This document shows, piece by piece, positions 44,270 through 52,787 of a stretch of DNA of 64,000 nucleotides; position 1 is the stretch's first letter, and every line of letters begins with the position of its first letter. The DNA is from Bacillota bacterium (lineage in GTDB: Bacteria > Bacillota > Clostridia > Lachnospirales > Lachnospiraceae). The stretch spans positions 1 through 64,000 of the forward strand of contig JAEZKL010000023.1 in assembly GCA_023415475.1 (NCBI GenBank), written 5' to 3'. The position numbers and the translations under genes were made by a program. Under the pieces are notes generated by a model, which was given only the letters and a program-made list of their open reading frames with translations, ran no database searches and was not told the DNA's origin.

Positions 44270-44333
44270 AGGCAAACGGATGTAGAAAACATCCCTCAGA
44301 ATATACTTTAGGAAAGCTTGGTAGGGATACGGT

Positions 44334-45287
44334 ATGAAAAATCAAAAGCACAGTACGGCAGCGAAGATAGCATTATTTGTAGCAACACTAATCTGGGGTA
44401 GTTCTTTTCTTGTAGTAAAAAATTCAATGGATGTAATGCAGCCTCATATGCTGTTAGCCTTTCGATTCACGATCGGAGGTTTTCTACTTTGCATCTTTTT
44501 CCATAAACGATTAAGAAAACTGAATAAAGAATATTTTATCAAAGGCGGTATTCTAGGTACCTTGCTTTTTATCGCCTATAGCCTCCAGACCATTGGCATA
44601 ACCGATACTACACCCGGTAAGAATGCTTTCCTGACTGCGATTTACTGTGTGTTGGTCCCTTTTTTCTTCTGGCCGGTGGATAAGAAAAAACCGGATAGTT
44701 TTAATATCCTTGCAGCCTTCATTAGTATTATTGGTATTGGACTGGTATCCTTGAATGGTGACCTTACGATACGAATGGGAGACGGGCTGACTCTGGCCAG
44801 CGGTGTTGTTTATGCGATCCATATTGTAGCAGTAGCTAAATTCTCCGGCAAGAGAGATCCAATCTTATTAACGATCTTACAATTTGGATATGCAGCAATC
44901 TATTCATGGATCATAGGCTTGATATTCGAGGATATTCCAACCAATTGGAGCAATGATTCGATTGTCGGACTTGTGTATCTTGCGGTATTTGCTACCGCTG
45001 TAGCGCTGTTGTTACAGAATGTCGGTCAGAAATATACTCATCCGGCTCCGGCAGCGATTATTATGAGTTTGGAATCTGTCTTTGGAGTATTGTTTTCCGT
45101 TATGTTCTATCACGAAGTGATTACTATTCGCTTATTCATCGGCTTTTGCTTTATCTTTATCGCAATTATTATATCGGAAACGAAATTGAGCTTTCTGTTT
45201 AAAGCGAAAAGTATAACCGAGAACACTCTTGATTTGGTTCTGACAAAGGATTTGGTCATTACCGAGGAGGTAAATACTTCAGAATAG
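44334..45287 (+). CDS. EamA/DMT family transporter
   Basis: 317 residues, ten membrane helices in two EamA repeats. The first has AALIWGSSFLVVKN and RFTIGGFLL; the second ends with ESVFGVLFSVMFYHE. Drug/metabolite transporters of this kind export amino acids or other small molecules; the substrate is not deducible. It has its own promoter and is convergent with the HAD phosphatase gene. Confidence 0.9.
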   Translation: MKNQKHSTAAKIALFVATLIWGSSFLVVKNSMDVMQPHMLLAFRFTIGGFLLCIFFHKRLRKLNKEYFIKGGILGTLLFIAYSLQTIGITDTTPGKNAFLTAIYCVLVPFFFWPVDKKKPDSFNILAAFISIIGIGLVSLNGDLTIRMGDGLTLASGVVYAIHIVAVAKFSGKRDPILLTILQFGYAAIYSWIIGLIFEDIPTNWSNDSIVGLVYLAVFATAVALLLQNVGQKYTHPAPAAIIMSLESVFGVLFSVMFYHEVITIRLFIGFCFIFIAIIISETKLSFLFKAKSITENTLDLVLTKDLVITEEVNTSE

Positions 45288-45291
45288 TATG

Positions 45292-45332
45292 AATCAGAAA
45301 AGAGGTTGTTATAAACAACCTCTTTTCTGATT
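45292..45332. terminator. Bidirectional terminator
   Basis: Perfect 19-bp stem (AATCAGAAAAGAGGTTGTT with its complement) and a 3-nt loop between convergent genes. Its left end overlaps nothing coding; its right edge touches the stop of the HAD gene. Confidence 0.88.
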
Positions 45333-46149
45333 AAACTAATAAATATTTCTGAATAATCTCTGTTACACCGTCTTCGATACAAGTTCGTTCCGTTACAGTA
45401 TCAGCAACAGCTTTTACGCTATCCATTGCATTCTGCATTGCTACACCAAGGCCTGCTCGCTTAAGCATCGATATATCATTTTCTCCGTCACCTGCGGCGA
45501 CTGCATCCGATGTAGATTTCCCAAATAGGTTGCATATATATTCCATTCCTAACCCTTTGCTTGCATGAATTGAGGTGTATTCTAAAGAATAATCACTTGA
45601 AAATTCTGCATTTAGGCTTTGCTTCGTTACTTCATGCATTTCTCTTTTAAAACATTCCAGCTTATCTCTGTCCTGACAAGAAACAAAGAATTTCAAAGGA
45701 ACTTCCTCTAAACCGAGATCCGGACTACCCATATCTACGAGCCTGCAATCGCAGCCCCCTTTTTTATACCAATTATATTGCATATCGTTAAAGTTAAAGT
45801 ATACCAGATTTTCGGTATATACATGACAGGAGACATCTAATTCATATGCCTTCAGGAATAGACGATAGGTCATTTGAGTACTGATGGGTACCGTATGAAG
45901 CGTTTTACCGGTATGATTATCGATGATGTGAGCCCCGTTCAACGCTACGGTATAAGAATTATCGTAATTATTCAACTGTAGTTCGCTTATCGTATTAAGG
46001 ATTAATTTTTTGTTTCTGCCGGAAGCGATGAAAACTTTCTTCCCAGCACAGCAAGCACGTGTTACCGCTTCTTTATTTACCTCTGATATCTGATTGGGTT
46101 CCTGTTTCAATGTCCCGTCTACATCCAAGAATAATAAATCGTAGTTCAT
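45331..46149 (-). CDS. Cof-type HAD-IIB phosphatase
   Basis: 272 residues. Motif I is LFLDVDGTL with the nucleophile Asp, motif II is IASGRN, and motif IV is VAAGDGENDISMLKRAGLGVAM. A type IIB cap lies between. The family dephosphorylates sugar phosphates, FMN or pyridoxal phosphate; the substrate is unknown. The gap upstream (46149-46419) contains its promoter region and nothing coding. Confidence 0.9.
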   Translation of the reverse strand: MNYDLLFLDVDGTLKQEPNQISEVNKEAVTRACCAGKKVFIASGRNKKLILNTISELQLNNYDNSYTVALNGAHIIDNHTGKTLHTVPISTQMTYRLFLKAYELDVSCHVYTENLVYFNFNDMQYNWYKKGGCDCRLVDMGSPDLGLEEVPLKFFVSCQDRDKLECFKREMHEVTKQSLNAEFSSDYSLEYTSIHASKGLGMEYICNLFGKSTSDAVAAGDGENDISMLKRAGLGVAMQNAMDSVKAVADTVTERTCIEDGVTEIIQKYLLV

Positions 46150-46341
46150 AGTAGTCCTTCCTTATGTTAATTAAGTCAGCTTTACAAACTTTTATAAATC
46201 ATGTTAGGTTTTTATCATTGCACAAATATTACAAAATTGTGAATTCAAGTACAAATTATACTTTATAATTCGAGTAAATTCTATCGTAAAAGTGTACGAA
46301 GAATCGAAAATTTATCCCGTTACTTTCGCTTTTGTAACTAT

Positions 46342-46419
46342 ATTGTACAGCGGGCATAAGATAAAGCATAGGAATCACCTTGCACTGCATAGGCTGCTTT
46401 AGCCAATCTACAGTACAAT
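46342..46419 (+). other. Hairpin region preceding the NiCo riboswitch
   Basis: ATTGTAC (46342-46348) can pair with GTACAAT (46413-46419), and TAAAGCA (46362-46368) with TGCTTTA (46395-46401). No promoter of good quality was identified here, so whether this belongs to the riboswitch transcript is unclear. Confidence 0.35.
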
Positions 46420-46536
46420 CTGATCAGGCGACGTTGAAAAACAATTCGTGCAGCCGGGCTGGCAATCAGCAACAGGATAATTAGACCTGTGGGACAGAGT
46501 ATTATTACTGATATATGTGTTCCACAGGTCGTTTTC
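46419..46536 (+). promoter_or_regulatory. NiCo (czcD-type) riboswitch with terminator platform
   Basis: CTGATCAGGC, then GCAGCCGGGCTG, GCAACAGG and CCTGTGGGACAG follow the conserved order of the czcD/NiCo riboswitch as I remember its structure. P1 is TCTG (46419-46422) with CAGA (46495-46498). P4 is ACAGG (46473-46477) with CCTGT (46486-46490). GACCTGTGG (46484-46492) alternatively pairs with CCACAGGTC (46522-46530), followed by GTTTTCT, a terminator excluded when P4 forms. Metal binding should therefore switch the P-type ATPase gene on. Published ligands for the class are Ni2+, Co2+ and, in later work, Fe2+. Confidence 0.82.
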
Positions 46537-46591
46537 TGCCCATGGACACACATCTGCCTATGCATTGCCTTGATTTAAGGAGGTAACGTAA

Positions 46592-49168
46592 ATGACAGAC
46601 CAGACAGGGTTGACGATGAAGGAAGTAAAGGAACGTGAGAAAAAGTATGGGAAGAATTTGATTTCTATAAAAAGCCGAGGAAGAATTCGAAAGCATCTGC
46701 TACACATCTGTGCGGAACCGATTTACCTGATATTAGCAACCTCAGGGCTAATCTATTTTGTTCTCGGGGAAACCGTGGATGGAATAGTTATGATATCCTT
46801 TGTTATCTTTGTCATCGGAATTGATCTGTTTCAAGATATCAGAACCGGAAATGCTTTAAAAAAGCTGAAGGAAATTACTGCACCGAGGGTAGAGGTCATT
46901 CGAGAAGGACAAAAGTATCTGATTTTAAAAGAAGATCTGGTACCGGGGGATCTGGTGCTTCTTGAGGAAGGGGTTAAAATTCCTGCTGACGGGCATCTGA
47001 TTGCCTGCGACGGTTTAAGTGTTGATGAGAGTATTCTTACCGGAGAAGCAATCCCGGTAACGAAGGAGGTATCGGTAAAGTCAGAGGAAGAGGAAACAAA
47101 AGAATATACCGGTAGAAATTATTGTTTTACGGGGACCATGGTTTGTCTTGGGTCAGGACGGATGATTGTTGACAGGATTGGTAACGATACGGAGTATGGA
47201 AGGATTGCTGAAAAGCTTGTATCAATTGAAAGGGAGAGCTCCTTACTTCAGCATCAGCTTAAGAAGCTGGCTAAGCAATGCACTTATTTTGCATTTATAC
47301 TTTTTGTATTTGTAAGTGCTGTTACCTTTCTTAATCTTTCTGACTATATTATGTCTGAGCGATTGATTCATAGTATGCTGGCCGGAGTGGTATTAGCTCT
47401 GTCTATGGTGCCGGGTGAATTTCCGGTGATTTTATCGGTTTATTTTTCTATGGGTGCGCTAAGACTGGTGAAAAAGAAGGCATTGGTGAGACGCTTATCC
47501 TCCGTAGAGACCTTAGGAGCTGTCTCGGTGTTGTGTTTGGATAAAACGGGAACCATTACTCAGAATTGCATGCAGGTAGCGGAGGCTTACATTCCGGAAG
47601 TCCAAGGAGATAAGTTTTGTAAAGTATTATCACTGGCATGTCGTAAAGAAACCGGTGATGCGGTGGAAAAAGCTCTATTGGATTATGGTAAGCAAATGTG
47701 CAGCACCTGCCTTGACAGAATGCAAAGTGTATCGGATGAGAAAAATGAAGCCAAGGTCATATCCTGCTCCTTATTAAACGAGGATTACAGAATTCTGAAG
47801 GAATATTCCTTTTCCAATGAAATAAAAGCAATGGGGCAGCTATGGCAAAAAGGAACAAAGCAAATTCTTGCTGCAAAAGGAAGTCCGGAAGTTATCCTTT
47901 CCTTATCTGATTTATCAGAGGCTGAGCAAAGTGGACTGGAGCATAAGCTGTTAGAATATTCCGCAAAGGGGTGCAAGGTCATAGCAGTTGCTGATGCCAA
48001 ATTTAAAGTGGAGGAGGCACTTCCTGACAGTCTGTCGGACTGCAGCCTATGCTTTCGCGGAATGCTTGCATTAGAAGATCCGCCGAGAGAAGCGGTATCA
48101 GATGGACTGACATCCTGCTACGAAGCTGGAATTCGAACCATTATGATTACAGGTGACCATCCGATTACTGCGACTTCCATCGCAGAGCAGGTAGGAATAA
48201 GGAACGCACAACAGGTATTGACAGGTGATGAGATAGAAGCGCTCTCTGATAATGAATTATCGGAAAAGGTAAGGGATTGCAATATCTACGCAAGAGTAAT
48301 GCCCCTTCATAAAATGAGGATTGTGAAGGCTTTGAAGGATAGAGGGGAGGTAGTCGCAATGACCGGTGACGGTGTAAACGATTCTACCGCATTAAAAGCT
48401 GCTGATATCGGTATCGCGATGGGTAAGAATGGCAGTGAGGTATCCAGAGAAGCAGCTGATTTGATTTTATTGGATGACAATTTTCATACAATTCTCGATA
48501 CCATCAGGGATGGACGCCGAATTTACACAAACATCCGTAAAACCATCGCCTATGTCCTTGCCTTCCATATACCGATTGCCCTGATATGCCTGATTGCCCC
48601 CTTATTAGGGGTCAGACCGGATGAACTTCTGTTGATGCCGTTGCATATCGTGCTACTGGAGCTGGTGATGAATCCGACAGTATCCGTTACACTGGAACGA
48701 CAGCCGGCAGAGGCGGATATTATGAATAAGCCGCCGCGAAGCAGATCACAAGGACTGATAACCGGGCAAATTTTTTGGAAAAGTGTATTTCAGGGGATCA
48801 TGATATTCTTGGCAGCCTTTTTATTGTATCTTGGAACACTAGGTCAAGGCTATACCGTTGAAACAGCGAGAACCTGCGGATTTGTAGTATTGGTTTGTTC
48901 CAGTATACTTCTTGTGCTGGTTAATTGTTCGGAGACGGAGTCCATCCTTACTATAATAAGAAGACTTAAAAATGAGAAAGGGATTTGGGGCTTAAACCTG
49001 ATTATAATAATCGGTTTATTGGCGATGATATATTCACCGCTGTATGATAAATTTGGGTTTGCTCCATTGAGCTGGTCCAATATGCTGATTTCGATCATTC
49101 TCTCCTTTGCAGCGGTCATATGGTATGACATCGTAAAAATCTTTCGAAGATTATTGAAGGAAGTATAA
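46592..49168 (+). CDS. P-type metal-cation ATPase under NiCo riboswitch control
   Basis: 858 residues with the P2-type (Ca2+-ATPase-like) layout. An N-terminal cation_ATPase_N helix bundle and LTGEAIPV in the actuator domain (about 149-156) precede phosphorylation motif DKTGT (317-321) and the GDGVND hinge (about 592). Six C-terminal membrane helices close the protein. The TM4 ion-site motif is PGEFP (274-278) where Ca2+ pumps have PEGLP, so the usual Glu ligand is replaced. There are no N-terminal heavy-metal domains. With the riboswitch, export of Fe2+, Co2+ or Ni2+ is the best guess. GGAGGT precedes the start. Confidence 0.88.
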   Translation: MTDQTGLTMKEVKEREKKYGKNLISIKSRGRIRKHLLHICAEPIYLILATSGLIYFVLGETVDGIVMISFVIFVIGIDLFQDIRTGNALKKLKEITAPRVEVIREGQKYLILKEDLVPGDLVLLEEGVKIPADGHLIACDGLSVDESILTGEAIPVTKEVSVKSEEEETKEYTGRNYCFTGTMVCLGSGRMIVDRIGNDTEYGRIAEKLVSIERESSLLQHQLKKLAKQCTYFAFILFVFVSAVTFLNLSDYIMSERLIHSMLAGVVLALSMVPGEFPVILSVYFSMGALRLVKKKALVRRLSSVETLGAVSVLCLDKTGTITQNCMQVAEAYIPEVQGDKFCKVLSLACRKETGDAVEKALLDYGKQMCSTCLDRMQSVSDEKNEAKVISCSLLNEDYRILKEYSFSNEIKAMGQLWQKGTKQILAAKGSPEVILSLSDLSEAEQSGLEHKLLEYSAKGCKVIAVADAKFKVEEALPDSLSDCSLCFRGMLALEDPPREAVSDGLTSCYEAGIRTIMITGDHPITATSIAEQVGIRNAQQVLTGDEIEALSDNELSEKVRDCNIYARVMPLHKMRIVKALKDRGEVVAMTGDGVNDSTALKAADIGIAMGKNGSEVSREAADLILLDDNFHTILDTIRDGRRIYTNIRKTIAYVLAFHIPIALICLIAPLLGVRPDELLLMPLHIVLLELVMNPTVSVTLERQPAEADIMNKPPRSRSQGLITGQIFWKSVFQGIMIFLAAFLLYLGTLGQGYTVETARTCGFVVLVCSSILLVLVNCSETESILTIIRRLKNEKGIWGLNLIIIIGLLAMIYSPLYDKFGFAPLSWSNMLISIILSFAAVIWYDIVKIFRRLLKEV

Positions 49169-49202
49169 CCCTAATAGATGCAAATGGTATGAAAAGCTAT
49201 CA

Positions 49203-49231
49203 TTGAATTCATACAAAACCTATGTTAATAT
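49203..49231 (+). promoter_or_regulatory. Promoter of the Rrf2 gene with candidate operator
   Basis: TTGAAT (49203-49208), 17-bp spacer, TAATAT (49226-49231). The spacer contains CATACAAAACCTA (49210-49222), identical to a 13-mer at the metY start site, so the regulator probably represses itself. Confidence 0.6.
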
Positions 49232-49272
49232 AGTAGTAATAATCCTTTTAGGGATACGAAGGAGGTTTTGCC

Positions 49273-49707
49273 ATGAAGATATCAACAAAAGGGAGATATG
49301 CACTCAGACTCATGTTGGATCTGGCATTAAATAATACCGGAGAGTATATTACGATTAAAACTATAGCTGCGAGGCAGGAGATCAGCGAAAAATATCTGGA
49401 ACAGATCATATCCTTACTTAATCGTGCCGGTTATGTCAAAAGCATCCGGGGAGCCCAGGGAGGTTATCGCCTGGCAAAGGAACCAGCAGAATATACGGTT
49501 GGTATGATACTGAGGCTGACAGAAGGAAGTCTTACGCCGATCGATTGTCTGGAAGATGAGGGAGTATGCGGTAAAAATGGGCAATGTGTAACCAGAGAGG
49601 TATGGCAGGAGCTATATGAAGCAATCTGTTCTGTAGTTGATCGGATTACACTTCAGGATCTGGTAGATCGTCAATTGAATAATATACCATATGATTTTTC
49701 TATATAG
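49273..49707 (+). CDS. IscR-like Rrf2 family transcriptional regulator
   Basis: 144 residues. The winged helix starts with MKISTKGRYALRLMLDLA, and the recognition helix lies in the AARQEISEKYLEQIISLLNRAG region. Three cysteines C92, C99 and C105 sit in the wing-dimer loop where IscR holds its [2Fe-2S] cluster (C92, C98, C104 in E. coli). Firmicute relatives include CymR, the cysteine-metabolism repressor, which lacks the cluster. The neighbours metY and cysK and the shared operator suggest control of sulfur and Fe-S supply. GGAGG precedes the ATG. Confidence 0.9.
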   Translation: MKISTKGRYALRLMLDLALNNTGEYITIKTIAARQEISEKYLEQIISLLNRAGYVKSIRGAQGGYRLAKEPAEYTVGMILRLTEGSLTPIDCLEDEGVCGKNGQCVTREVWQELYEAICSVVDRITLQDLVDRQLNNIPYDFSI

Positions 49708-49773
49708 ATAATGTAATGAATAGCTATTTTTCACTTAGATGCCGTGAATTGGCATCATGTATGCCGGTAAGAT

Positions 49774-49895
49774 GAGAGGTTGTTTCAAAACATATTGATA
49801 GCAAGGGTGAGGGTAACATACATCCCATACCGGATCATCTCTAAGAGAGATCATCCGTGCCTTATGCTAATGAATATATTTTGAAACAACCTCTT
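49774..49895. repeat. Large inverted-repeat element, TGTTT/AAACA family
   Basis: Arms of about 22 nt (GAGGTTGTTTCAAAACA at 49776 and its complement ending at 49895, one mismatch) enclose 76 nt. The interior holds a second hairpin (CGGATCATCTCT/AGAGATCATCCG). It follows the Rrf2 gene and could terminate it. The arm core matches the hairpins at 17701 and 30353. Confidence 0.6.
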
Positions 49896-50004
49896 CACTA
49901 TTTGGTTGGCATTTTTCTGTATAGCTGCCATATATTTGATTAGCAATTCACAAGAGAGCAGGACAGCAGTTGGAAAATTATTTGAAAAATTTCTCAAATA
50001 TCTA

Positions 50005-50057
50005 TTGACAAAACAACCCCGGTAAGTATATGATAATTACAATCCATACAAAACCTA
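50005..50057 (+). promoter_or_regulatory. Promoter of metY-cysK with candidate Rrf2 operator
   Basis: TTGACA (50005-50010), 18-bp spacer, TATGAT (50029-50034). CATACAAAACCTA at 50045-50057 overlaps the predicted start region, a repressor position. The leader then holds a hairpin (CCAAAC at 50109 with GTTTGG near 50132, flanked by AGGA/TCCT). No S-box or T-box is seen. Confidence 0.6.
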
Positions 50058-50167
50058 GTAATATACTATGAATACTATGGAATATAAAAACGATTAGCAG
50101 GATATCACCAAACGGGCGCGGTAATAGAGGTTTGGGTCCTGTGAGAAAAATAACGGAGGGTTAATCT

Positions 50168-51457
50168 ATGGCGAAGGAAAAGAAATTACATTTTGAAACC
50201 TTGCAGCTTCATGCAGGACAGGAAAAACCGGACAGTGCAACCGGGGCGAGAAGTGTTCCGATCTATCAAACAACCTCTTATGTATTTGATGACTGCGCAC
50301 AGGCTGAGCGAAGATTTAATCTGAGTGAAGGCGGAAACATCTATACCAGATTAATGAATCCTACCTCCGATGTGTTTGAACAGAGAATTGCAGCCTTAGA
50401 AGGCGGAATTGCAGCACTGGCCACCTCCTCAGGAGCAGCAGCCATCACATATGCTATTCAAAATATTGCTCATGCGGGAGATCACATTATCTCGGCTCAG
50501 ACGATATATGGTGGTACTTATAATCTGTTTGCCAATACCTTGCCCAATTTTGGCGTGACGACTACTTTTGTCGATGGTGATGATCCGGATAATTTTGAAA
50601 AAGCAATCAGGGAGAATACAAAGGCTATTTTTATTGAAAGTTTGGGAAATCCTAATTCCAGTATTATTGATATAAAGAAGGTGGCCGAAATCGCACATCG
50701 TAATAAACTGCCTTTGATTGTAGATAATACCTTTGCAACACCGTATCTGCTTCGTCCTATCGAATATGGAGCAGACGTCGTAGTGCATTCCGCAACTAAA
50801 TTCATAGGTGGTCACGGAACGACGATCGGCGGAGTAATTGTTGACAGTGGTAAATTCGATTGGGAGGCATCAGGCAGGTTCCCTTCCTTAACGGAACCGA
50901 ATCCCAGTTATCACGGAGTACAATTTACAAAAGCCGTAGGTGCACTGGCTTATATCATTAAGATACGGGTTACCTTAATGAGAGATACCGGGTCGACGAT
51001 TAGTCCCTTCCATTCCTTCCTGTTCCTGCAAGGGTTAGAAACCCTATCTCTTCGTGTGGAGCGTCATGTGGAAAATGCGCTAAAGGTAGTTGACTTCCTT
51101 AGTAAACATCCGAAGGTTGAGAAGGTAAATCATCCTTCCTTACAGGATAATCCTTATCATCAATTATATCAGGAATATTTCCCGAAGGGAGCCGGCTCTA
51201 TCTTTACCTTTGAGATAAAAGGAGATGCAGCTGTAGCTAAGAAATTCATCGATCATTTGCAGATTTTTTCACTGTTAGCAAATGTAGCAGATGTAAAATC
51301 CTTGGTAATCCATCCGGCGAGTACGACACATTCACAGATGAACGAACAGGAATTATTGGCTTCCGGCATACATCCGAATACCATACGTTTATCCGTAGGA
51401 ACAGAACATATTGAAGATATCCTTGACGATTTGGCAAACGCATTTAATAATATATAA
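50168..51457 (+). CDS. metY: O-acetylhomoserine sulfhydrylase (Cys/Met metabolism PLP enzyme)
   Basis: 429 residues, fold-type I PLP enzyme of the O-acetylhomoserine aminocarboxypropyltransferase group. FETLQLHAGQEKPDSATGARSVPIYQTTSY opens the chain. The PLP Lys lies in HSATKFIGGHGTTIGG (about 203-218). It makes homocysteine from O-acetylhomoserine and sulfide; use of the thiosulfate or methylthiol analogue is possible. It is followed by cysK after 68 nt, a sulfur assimilation pair. Confidence 0.92.
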   Translation: MAKEKKLHFETLQLHAGQEKPDSATGARSVPIYQTTSYVFDDCAQAERRFNLSEGGNIYTRLMNPTSDVFEQRIAALEGGIAALATSSGAAAITYAIQNIAHAGDHIISAQTIYGGTYNLFANTLPNFGVTTTFVDGDDPDNFEKAIRENTKAIFIESLGNPNSSIIDIKKVAEIAHRNKLPLIVDNTFATPYLLRPIEYGADVVVHSATKFIGGHGTTIGGVIVDSGKFDWEASGRFPSLTEPNPSYHGVQFTKAVGALAYIIKIRVTLMRDTGSTISPFHSFLFLQGLETLSLRVERHVENALKVVDFLSKHPKVEKVNHPSLQDNPYHQLYQEYFPKGAGSIFTFEIKGDAAVAKKFIDHLQIFSLLANVADVKSLVIHPASTTHSQMNEQELLASGIHPNTIRLSVGTEHIEDILDDLANAFNNI

Positions 51458-51525
51458 TAGATAATAATAAAAGTAATATGAATATAATATCAGATAACTG
51501 CAGTAAGCAGAGAAGAGGAGCTATC

Positions 51526-52458
51526 ATGGCAGAGTATAAGAAGAGAATAACAGAATTGATTGGAAATACACCTTTACTTGAACTGACAAACTATAATAAG
51601 CAGCATGAACTGGGAGCAAAGCTTGTAGCAAAGCTGGAGTATTTTAATCCGGGCGGAAGAGTAAAAGACCGTATTGCTAAGAAAATGATTGAAGAGGCTT
51701 TAAAAAGTGGAGAGATTGACCTGAATACCACAATCATAGAGCCTACCAGCGGCAATACAGGAATTGGTCTGGCAAGTGTTTGCGCCAGCTATGGCTTAAA
51801 GCTTTTAATCACAATGCCGGAAACCATGAGTATTGAACGTAGAAATCTGATGAAGGCCTATGGAGCAGAATTAGTTTTGACCGAAGGATCGAAGGGAATG
51901 AGAGGAGCGATTGAGAAAGCAAAAGAATTGAAGGAAGCTACTCCGAACAGCTTTATTCCCTCCCAATTTGAGAATCCGAATAATCCGAAGGTCCATGAGG
52001 AGACAACCGGTGTTGAGATTTGGAATGATACAGAAGGAGAGGTTGACATCTTTGTTGCCGGAGTCGGTACCGGCGGAACAATCTCCGGTGTAGGAGCATA
52101 CCTTCGTTCCAAGAAACCGGACGTGAAAATCATCGCGGTAGAACCTGCTGATTCACCCGTATTATCGGAGAAGAGAGCCGGGGCACATAAGATCCAGGGT
52201 ATAGGTGCTGGCTTTGTACCGGACACTCTAAATACCAAGATATATGATGAGATTATTACCGTAACGAATGATGCAGCCTTTGAAACCGGAAGAGAGATTG
52301 CCAAAAAAGAAGGCGTCCTGGTGGGCATCTCCTCAGGTGCAGCCTTATGGGCAGCTGCTCAGGTAGCAAAAAGACCGGAGAATGCCGGGAAGACCATCGT
52401 GGTACTTCTTCCGGATACCGGCGAAAGATATCTGTCAACAGTAATGTTTGCGGAATAA
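51526..52458 (+). CDS. cysK: Cysteine synthase A (O-acetylserine sulfhydrylase)
   Basis: 310 residues, fold-type II PLP enzyme. The ELIGNTPLLEL opening, PLP Lys47 in PGGRVKDRIA, the PTSGNTGIGLA substrate loop and GTGGTISG phosphate-binding loop are all present. It makes cysteine from O-acetylserine and sulfide. AGAGGAG lies 5 nt ahead of the ATG at 51526. A terminator follows it. Confidence 0.95.
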   Translation: MAEYKKRITELIGNTPLLELTNYNKQHELGAKLVAKLEYFNPGGRVKDRIAKKMIEEALKSGEIDLNTTIIEPTSGNTGIGLASVCASYGLKLLITMPETMSIERRNLMKAYGAELVLTEGSKGMRGAIEKAKELKEATPNSFIPSQFENPNNPKVHEETTGVEIWNDTEGEVDIFVAGVGTGGTISGVGAYLRSKKPDVKIIAVEPADSPVLSEKRAGAHKIQGIGAGFVPDTLNTKIYDEIITVTNDAAFETGREIAKKEGVLVGISSGAALWAAAQVAKRPENAGKTIVVLLPDTGERYLSTVMFAE

Positions 52459-52480
52459 TCGCAATATAAAAAAGATTATG

Positions 52481-52532
52481 AACCTTATTCGAATGAAAAG
52501 TTTATGCTTTACTTTGAATAAGGTTCTTTTTC
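52481..52532 (+). terminator. Intrinsic terminator of metY-cysK
   Basis: AACCTTATTC (52481-52490) pairs with GAATAAGGTT (52516-52525), then CTTTTTC. The remainder of the 330-nt gap shows only the next promoter. Confidence 0.75.
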
Positions 52533-52627
52533 ATGATAATCGAATGCTTGCGAAGCGTGTTTACGATTGTTATAAAGGAAATCGTGAAAGCTTATTTCTA
52601 GTGTTGGAAAACAATCTCTGCTGTGTC

Positions 52628-52656
52628 TTGACTTGTTTTCGTATTTCATTTATAAT
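52628..52656 (+). promoter_or_regulatory. Promoter of the yicC operon
   Basis: TTGACT (52628-52633), 17-bp spacer, TATAAT (52651-52656). Confidence 0.75.
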
Positions 52657-52787
52657 TAGTTGAATGTATATTAAATAGGTACAATTGAATTAATCAAGGA
52701 TTTAATTGTAACGAATTATTTGCTTTATAACAAGATCAGGGAGCATTAAGAACCCGGATCATTATCAAACATGAAAGAGTGTAGCTT

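Noticed and set aside
49896..50167. SAM (S-box) riboswitch or T-box ahead of metY
   Set aside because: Neither the S-box core nor a T-box bulge sequence is present; only a simple leader hairpin and the Rrf2-type motif are seen.
51858..52328. 156-codon open frame on the minus strand opposite cysK
   Set aside because: Shadow of a conserved gene, low-complexity Pro/Ser/Thr-rich product, no ribosome site.
52448..52663. 71-codon frame after cysK
   Set aside because: It overlaps the cysK end and runs through the terminator hairpin; composition is not protein-like.
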